Shown one piece after another: positions 60,798 to 64,000 of a DNA stretch of 64,000 bases. Source of the DNA: Caulobacter sp. 73W. GTDB taxonomy: Bacteria; Pseudomonadota; Alphaproteobacteria; Caulobacterales; Caulobacteraceae. Numbering within the stretch: the first letter of the stretch is position 1; every line of letters starts with the position of its first letter. Location of the stretch: the NCBI RefSeq assembly GCF_041021955.1, contig NZ_CP158375.1:1116001-1180000 (forward strand), in the 5' to 3' direction. A program made the translations under genes and the position numbers. The notes below the pieces were generated by a model. That model was given only the letters and a program-made list of their open reading frames with translations. It was not told the origin of the DNA and searched no databases.

Positions 60798-61736
60798 TTA
60801 GGCCGGCGGAAGGCCGACCAGAGAACGGGAAAAGGCCTTGGCGTCGAAGGGTTGCAGATCCTCGATGCCTTCGCCCACCCCGATCAGCATGATGGGGCTG
60901 TCCGACGCCTGGGCCACGGGCACCAGCACGCCGCCGCGGGCGGTGCCGTCCAGCTTGGTCATGACGATGCCGGTCACGCCGATCTGGTTGCCGAACACCT
61001 TTTCCTGGGCCAGGGCGTTGCGGCCCACGGTGGCGTCCAGGACCAGCAGCACCTCGTGCGGCAGGGCGCCGTCGACCTTTTTCAGCACCCGGATGATCTT
61101 GAACAGCTCGTCCATCAGGCCGGACTTGTTCTGAAGGCGGCCGGCGGTGTCGATCAGCACGACGTCGTAGCCCTCGGCCTTGGCCTGCTCGACCGCGTCG
61201 AAGGCCAGGCCCGCCGCGTCGGCGCCGGACGGACGCGAGACGAACGTCGCCTTGGCGCGGTCGGCCCACACGTTGAGCTGCTCGACGGCGGCGGCGCGGA
61301 AGGTGTCGCCGGCCACGATCATCACCTTGGCGCCCTGGCTGGTCAGATCGGCGGCGATCTTGCCCAGGGTCGTGGTCTTGCCCGACCCGTTCACGCCGAT
61401 GAACAGCACCACGTAAGGCTTGGGGCCCGACAGCGGATCGAACTTGGCCTCTCGGCTGATCAGTTCGGCGGCCACGGCGTCGGCCAGGGCCTCCTTGATC
61501 TCGTCCTCTGTGGATTCCTTGCCGAAGCGGGCCTTGCCGAAGGCCTCCGCGATCCGGCCGGCGGCGGCGGGGCCGAGGTCGGCCTCGATCAGCATTTCTT
61601 CCAGTTGGTCGAGCTGATCCTGGTCCAGGACCTTCTTGGCGACGAAGACCGACGTGACCTGCTCGGTCATCTGCTTCGACGACCGCGACAGGCCCGAGGT
61701 CAGCCGCTGGAACCAGCCTTGCTTCTTTTCAGTCAT
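60798..61736 (-). CDS. ftsY: Signal recognition particle receptor FtsY
   Basis: 312 residues: NG domain with GVNGSGKT at 114-121, DTFRAAAVEQL, DTAGRLQNKSGLMDEL and TKLDGTARGG. Docks SRP-ribosome complexes to the membrane. The long acidic A domain of E. coli FtsY is absent; the N-terminus has only ~30 basic residues, as in other alphaproteobacteria. Co-transcribed with yciB. Confidence 0.95.
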   Translation of the reverse strand: MTEKKQGWFQRLTSGLSRSSKQMTEQVTSVFVAKKVLDQDQLDQLEEMLIEADLGPAAAGRIAEAFGKARFGKESTEDEIKEALADAVAAELISREAKFDPLSGPKPYVVLFIGVNGSGKTTTLGKIAADLTSQGAKVMIVAGDTFRAAAVEQLNVWADRAKATFVSRPSGADAAGLAFDAVEQAKAEGYDVVLIDTAGRLQNKSGLMDELFKIIRVLKKVDGALPHEVLLVLDATVGRNALAQEKVFGNQIGVTGIVMTKLDGTARGGVLVPVAQASDSPIMLIGVGEGIEDLQPFDAKAFSRSLVGLPPA

Positions 61737-61770
61737 GGCGCTCCTTTACCTGCCCGTGCAAGGAAACGCC

Positions 61771-62397
61771 ATGGACGCCCTTTCGACCGCCCTGTTCTGG
61801 CTGGACTTCGCCGCCGTGGCCGTCTTCGGGGCCACCGGCGCCCTGGCCGCCGCGCGGCGCAAGCACGACATCATCACCTTCGGCTTCTTCGCCGCCATCA
61901 CCGGGGTCGGCGGCGGCACCCTGCGCGACCTGCTGATCGGCGCGCCGGTCTTCTGGGTGGGCCGGCCCGGCTACATCATCGCCTGCCTGATCGCGGCGGC
62001 GGCCATCTGGATCGTCGGCCGCAAGCCCTGGCGGTTCAGCGCCCTGCTGTGGTTGGACGCCCTGGGCATGGCCGCCTACACCGTCGTCGGCACGGCCAAG
62101 GCCCTGTCCTTCGGCGCGCCGCCGGTCTCGGCCGTGGTCATGGGCGTGCTGACCGCCGCCTTCGGGGGCATCGTACGCGACGTGCTGGCCAACGAGCCGT
62201 CGATCCTGCTGCGGCGGGAGATCTACATCACCGCCGCCCTAGCCGGCGCCGCCGTCTTCGTGGTCCTGATCGGACTGGGCGCGCCCTACAGCTGGGCCGG
62301 CGGCGCGGGGTTCGCGGTCGCGCTGGGCATCCGTTCGGGCGCGCTGCTGTTCGGCTGGACCATGCCGGCGTTCCCAGGCTCCCCCACCGAGGACTGA
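61771..62397 (+). CDS. TRIC-type (UPF0126) cation channel family protein
   Basis: 208 residues with seven membrane helices in two repeats. Each repeat has the glycine-rich kink motif: FGFFAAITGVGGGTLRDLL and VLTAAFGGIVRDVLANEP. Prokaryotic TRIC homologues are trimeric monovalent cation channels. AAGGA lies 6 bases before the ATG. Its last 112 bases overlap the convergent downstream gene in antisense. Confidence 0.9.
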   Translation: MDALSTALFWLDFAAVAVFGATGALAAARRKHDIITFGFFAAITGVGGGTLRDLLIGAPVFWVGRPGYIIACLIAAAAIWIVGRKPWRFSALLWLDALGMAAYTVVGTAKALSFGAPPVSAVVMGVLTAAFGGIVRDVLANEPSILLRREIYITAALAGAAVFVVLIGLGAPYSWAGGAGFAVALGIRSGALLFGWTMPAFPGSPTED

Positions 62398-63398
62398 GGG
62401 ATTTCGACGACCGGCGGCTCGTACCTCGGCCAGCGGATGCGGAACCGCACCAGCAGGCCGTCGTGGTCCGACAGGACCGGCTCGTCCTTGCCGTCGAACA
62501 TCGCCTCGATCTCGATCGGCCAGATGGACGCCCCCGTCCCGGCCACCGATCCGATCAGGTCCTGGGTATCCAGCCACGGCGCGTCGCCGTCCATCGACAC
62601 CTTGATGGCGCAGGCCCCCACCGCGATGTTGCGCCAGCAGTACTCGCTCGACACGTCGAAGTCGTAGTCCTCGAACATGTAGTTGTAGCGGTCGGGCGCC
62701 TTCTTGATGTTGAAGTCCCCGCCCACCACCAGCGGCGCGGCCGGATCATGGGCCACGGCGACGAACCGCTTCAGCTCGTCGGCCTGAAGGTTATGGGCGC
62801 GGAAGGTCCGCACCCGCGGCACGCGCGCAGCCTTGCGAGCGTTCATGTGAGTGTTGGCCACATCCACCACGGTCGGCGCGCCGGGCAGCCTGATCCCCGC
62901 CAGCTGGACGCCCTTGTTGGCCAGGCAGTCGAACCCCGCGCAGTAGCGGAAGGCGTGCGAGCGCCGCGTCTCGATCGGATAGTTGCTGAGGATGTAGAGC
63001 CCGCTGGAACGCCACTTGCCCAGCCCCTCGCCCTTTCGCCAGTACTTGCCGCGCTTGTACTGCGGGGCCGGCCCGTCCAGCAGGGCCGGGTCGCGCTGCT
63101 TGCGCTTGGGCCCGCGCGAGACGTGCTTGTAGCCGCTCAGCCGGATCAGATCGCGGATCTCGTCGCGAAAGGCTTCCTGGACCAGGACCACGTCCGGCTC
63201 CCGTCCCTGGGCGCGCATCCCGGCCAGTTCGGCGCCGATGGCCTTCATCGCCTCGCCGCGATCCCTGCGCACCGGCCACGGCAGGCCGGCGACGTTGTAG
63301 GTCAGGACCGACAGCTCCTTCTCGACCACCGTCTCCGTCTGGGCGCTGGCCGGCCGCGCGATCAGCAGCACGGCCAGGGCGGCGATCGCCAGGCGCAT
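62286..63398 (-). CDS. Exported endonuclease/exonuclease/phosphatase-fold protein
   Basis: 370 residues with a signal peptide (MRLAIAALAVLLIARPASAQ). EEP-fold motifs: LTYNVAGLPWP, VVLVQEAFRDE (metal Glu), NTHMNARKA, VVGGDFNIKK and LSDHDGLLVRF (catalytic His). Resembles exported sphingomyelinase/DNase-like hydrolases. The domain is complete at about residue 330; the last ~40 Pro/Ser/Ala-rich residues are encoded antisense to the TRIC gene's end. The start overlaps the mtaB stop by one base. Confidence 0.85.
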   Translation of the reverse strand: MRLAIAALAVLLIARPASAQTETVVEKELSVLTYNVAGLPWPVRRDRGEAMKAIGAELAGMRAQGREPDVVLVQEAFRDEIRDLIRLSGYKHVSRGPKRKQRDPALLDGPAPQYKRGKYWRKGEGLGKWRSSGLYILSNYPIETRRSHAFRYCAGFDCLANKGVQLAGIRLPGAPTVVDVANTHMNARKAARVPRVRTFRAHNLQADELKRFVAVAHDPAAPLVVGGDFNIKKAPDRYNYMFEDYDFDVSSEYCWRNIAVGACAIKVSMDGDAPWLDTQDLIGSVAGTGASIWPIEIEAMFDGKDEPVLSDHDGLLVRFRIRWPRYEPPVVEIPQSSVGEPGNAGMVQPNSSAPERMPSATANPAPPAQL

Positions 63399-64000
63399 CA
63401 GGCCGCCAGTTCCGCCAAGGCCCGCTTGCCGTCGTGCCCGGTCACGCGCATCGGCCGGATGGTCCCGGCCTGCGCCTCGCCGGTGAAGGCGATCTCGGTG
63501 AAGTCCTCGGCCCGCGCCAGGCCGTCACGCTCGACCAGACCGGCCAGGGTGCGGCCGACCTGGGCGTCCAGGTGGCGGACCAGGGCCGCCTCGCCGGCGG
63601 CGCGCAGACGCGCGGCGCGGTCCTTGATCGCCGGCCCCTTCACGGGCGGCATCTTGGCGGCGGGGGTGCCCGGTCGGGGGCTGTAGGGGAACACGTGCAG
63701 GAAGGCGAGGCCCGCCTCCTCCACCAGCTTCAGGGTGTTCTGGAACGCCTCTTCCGTCTCGGTGGGGAAGCCGGCGATCAGGTCGGCGCCGAAGGCGGTG
63801 TCGGGACGCACGGCCCGCACCTCGCGCACCAGCTTCAGGGCGTCGGCCCGCAGGTGGCGGCGCTTCATGCGCTTGAGGATCAGGTCGTCGCCCGCCTGCA
63901 GCGACAGGTGCAGGTACGGCATCAGCCGCGGCTCGGTCGCCAGCAGCTGCATCAGGTCCGGGTCGATCTCGGCCGCGTCAATCGACGAAAGGCGCAGGCG
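63398..64000 (-). CDS. mtaB: tRNA (t6A37) methylthiotransferase MtaB, C-terminal part
   Basis: The frame enters from the right edge; 200 residues remain. RLRLSSIDAAEIDPDLMQLL and HLSLQAGDDLILKRMKRRH are signatures of the MtaB/YqeV branch of radical SAM methylthiotransferases, followed by a TRAM-like end (AEDFTEIAFTG). The N-terminal cluster domain and the CxxxCxxC motif lie outside the window. It adds a methylthio group to t6A at position 37 of tRNAs. Confidence 0.88.
   Translation of the reverse strand, partial: RLRLSSIDAAEIDPDLMQLLATEPRLMPYLHLSLQAGDDLILKRMKRRHLRADALKLVREVRAVRPDTAFGADLIAGFPTETEEAFQNTLKLVEEAGLAFLHVFPYSPRPGTPAAKMPPVKGPAIKDRAARLRAAGEAALVRHLDAQVGRTLAGLVERDGLARAEDFTEIAFTGEAQAGTIRPMRVTGHDGKRALAELAA

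Noticed and set aside
60555..63686. A 1043-codon plus-strand open frame
   Set aside because: Antisense to yciB and ftsY, then out of frame with the TRIC gene; composition is that of a shadow frame.

Overview
The window is GC-rich chromosomal DNA from an alphaproteobacterium, most likely of the order Caulobacterales (Caulobacter or Phenylobacterium type). The main reasons are a full-length ccrM (358 residues) with a CtrA-like box upstream, the alphaproteobacterial F0 ATP synthase layout with separate b and b' genes, promoters resembling the Caulobacter housekeeping consensus, and DUF families (DUF1285, DUF2794, DUF1223) typical of this class. I could not compare it with a database, so the genus is not fixed.

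Layout. 1-10 kb: the start of a secreted CXXCH protein, cca, a CoA pyrophosphatase preceded by a frameshifted DUF1285 gene, acetyltransferases, an MFS exporter, a marR-enoyl-CoA hydratase-SDR-GNAT operon, an MBL-fold hydrolase and a secreted protein built of five four-cysteine repeats. 10-24 kb: pyrC, a GT9 glycosyltransferase, ygfZ, a PRC-barrel protein, tag-rnhB, a complete IS481-type element at the rnhB stop codon, an unlisted 50-residue membrane protein divergent from ccrM, ccrM itself, a D-threonine-aldolase-like enzyme, nnrD and mutY. 24-37 kb: dciA, two tandem DsbA-like thiol proteins, smc, qmcA-nfeD, rnhA-thrB, ispH and argS. 37-42 kb: a tandem glycine riboswitch followed by gcvT-gcvH-gcvPA-gcvPB. 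42-50 kb: the F0 ATP synthase operon, mdh, a frameshifted mesaconyl-CoA-hydratase-like gene, a HIT protein and a CitE/malyl-CoA-lyase-type enzyme. 50-64 kb: a Bax-inhibitor-1 protein, a candidate small RNA, acnA, ccmABCDG interrupted by a Spy/CpxP-like gene, yciB, ftsY, a TRIC-type channel, an endonuclease/phosphatase-fold protein and the C-terminal part of mtaB.

Most of the window is a core genome: genome maintenance (ccrM, smc, mutY, tag, rnhA, rnhB, dciA), central metabolism (mdh, acnA, glycine cleavage, ATP synthase) and envelope or redox biogenesis (ccm, DsbA-like proteins). Operons are tight, with many ATGA or GTGA stop/start overlaps. Convergent gene ends often carry structured palindromes, and three convergent pairs overlap by exactly CTAG.

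The clear mobile DNA is one IS481-family element. No phage, CRISPR array, tRNA or rRNA gene was seen. Two conserved genes each carry an apparent single-base insertion, which could be real mutations or assembly errors. The least explained items are the five-repeat cysteine protein, the orphan terminator with a C-rich loop near 52.8 kb, and the small membrane protein opposite ccrM.
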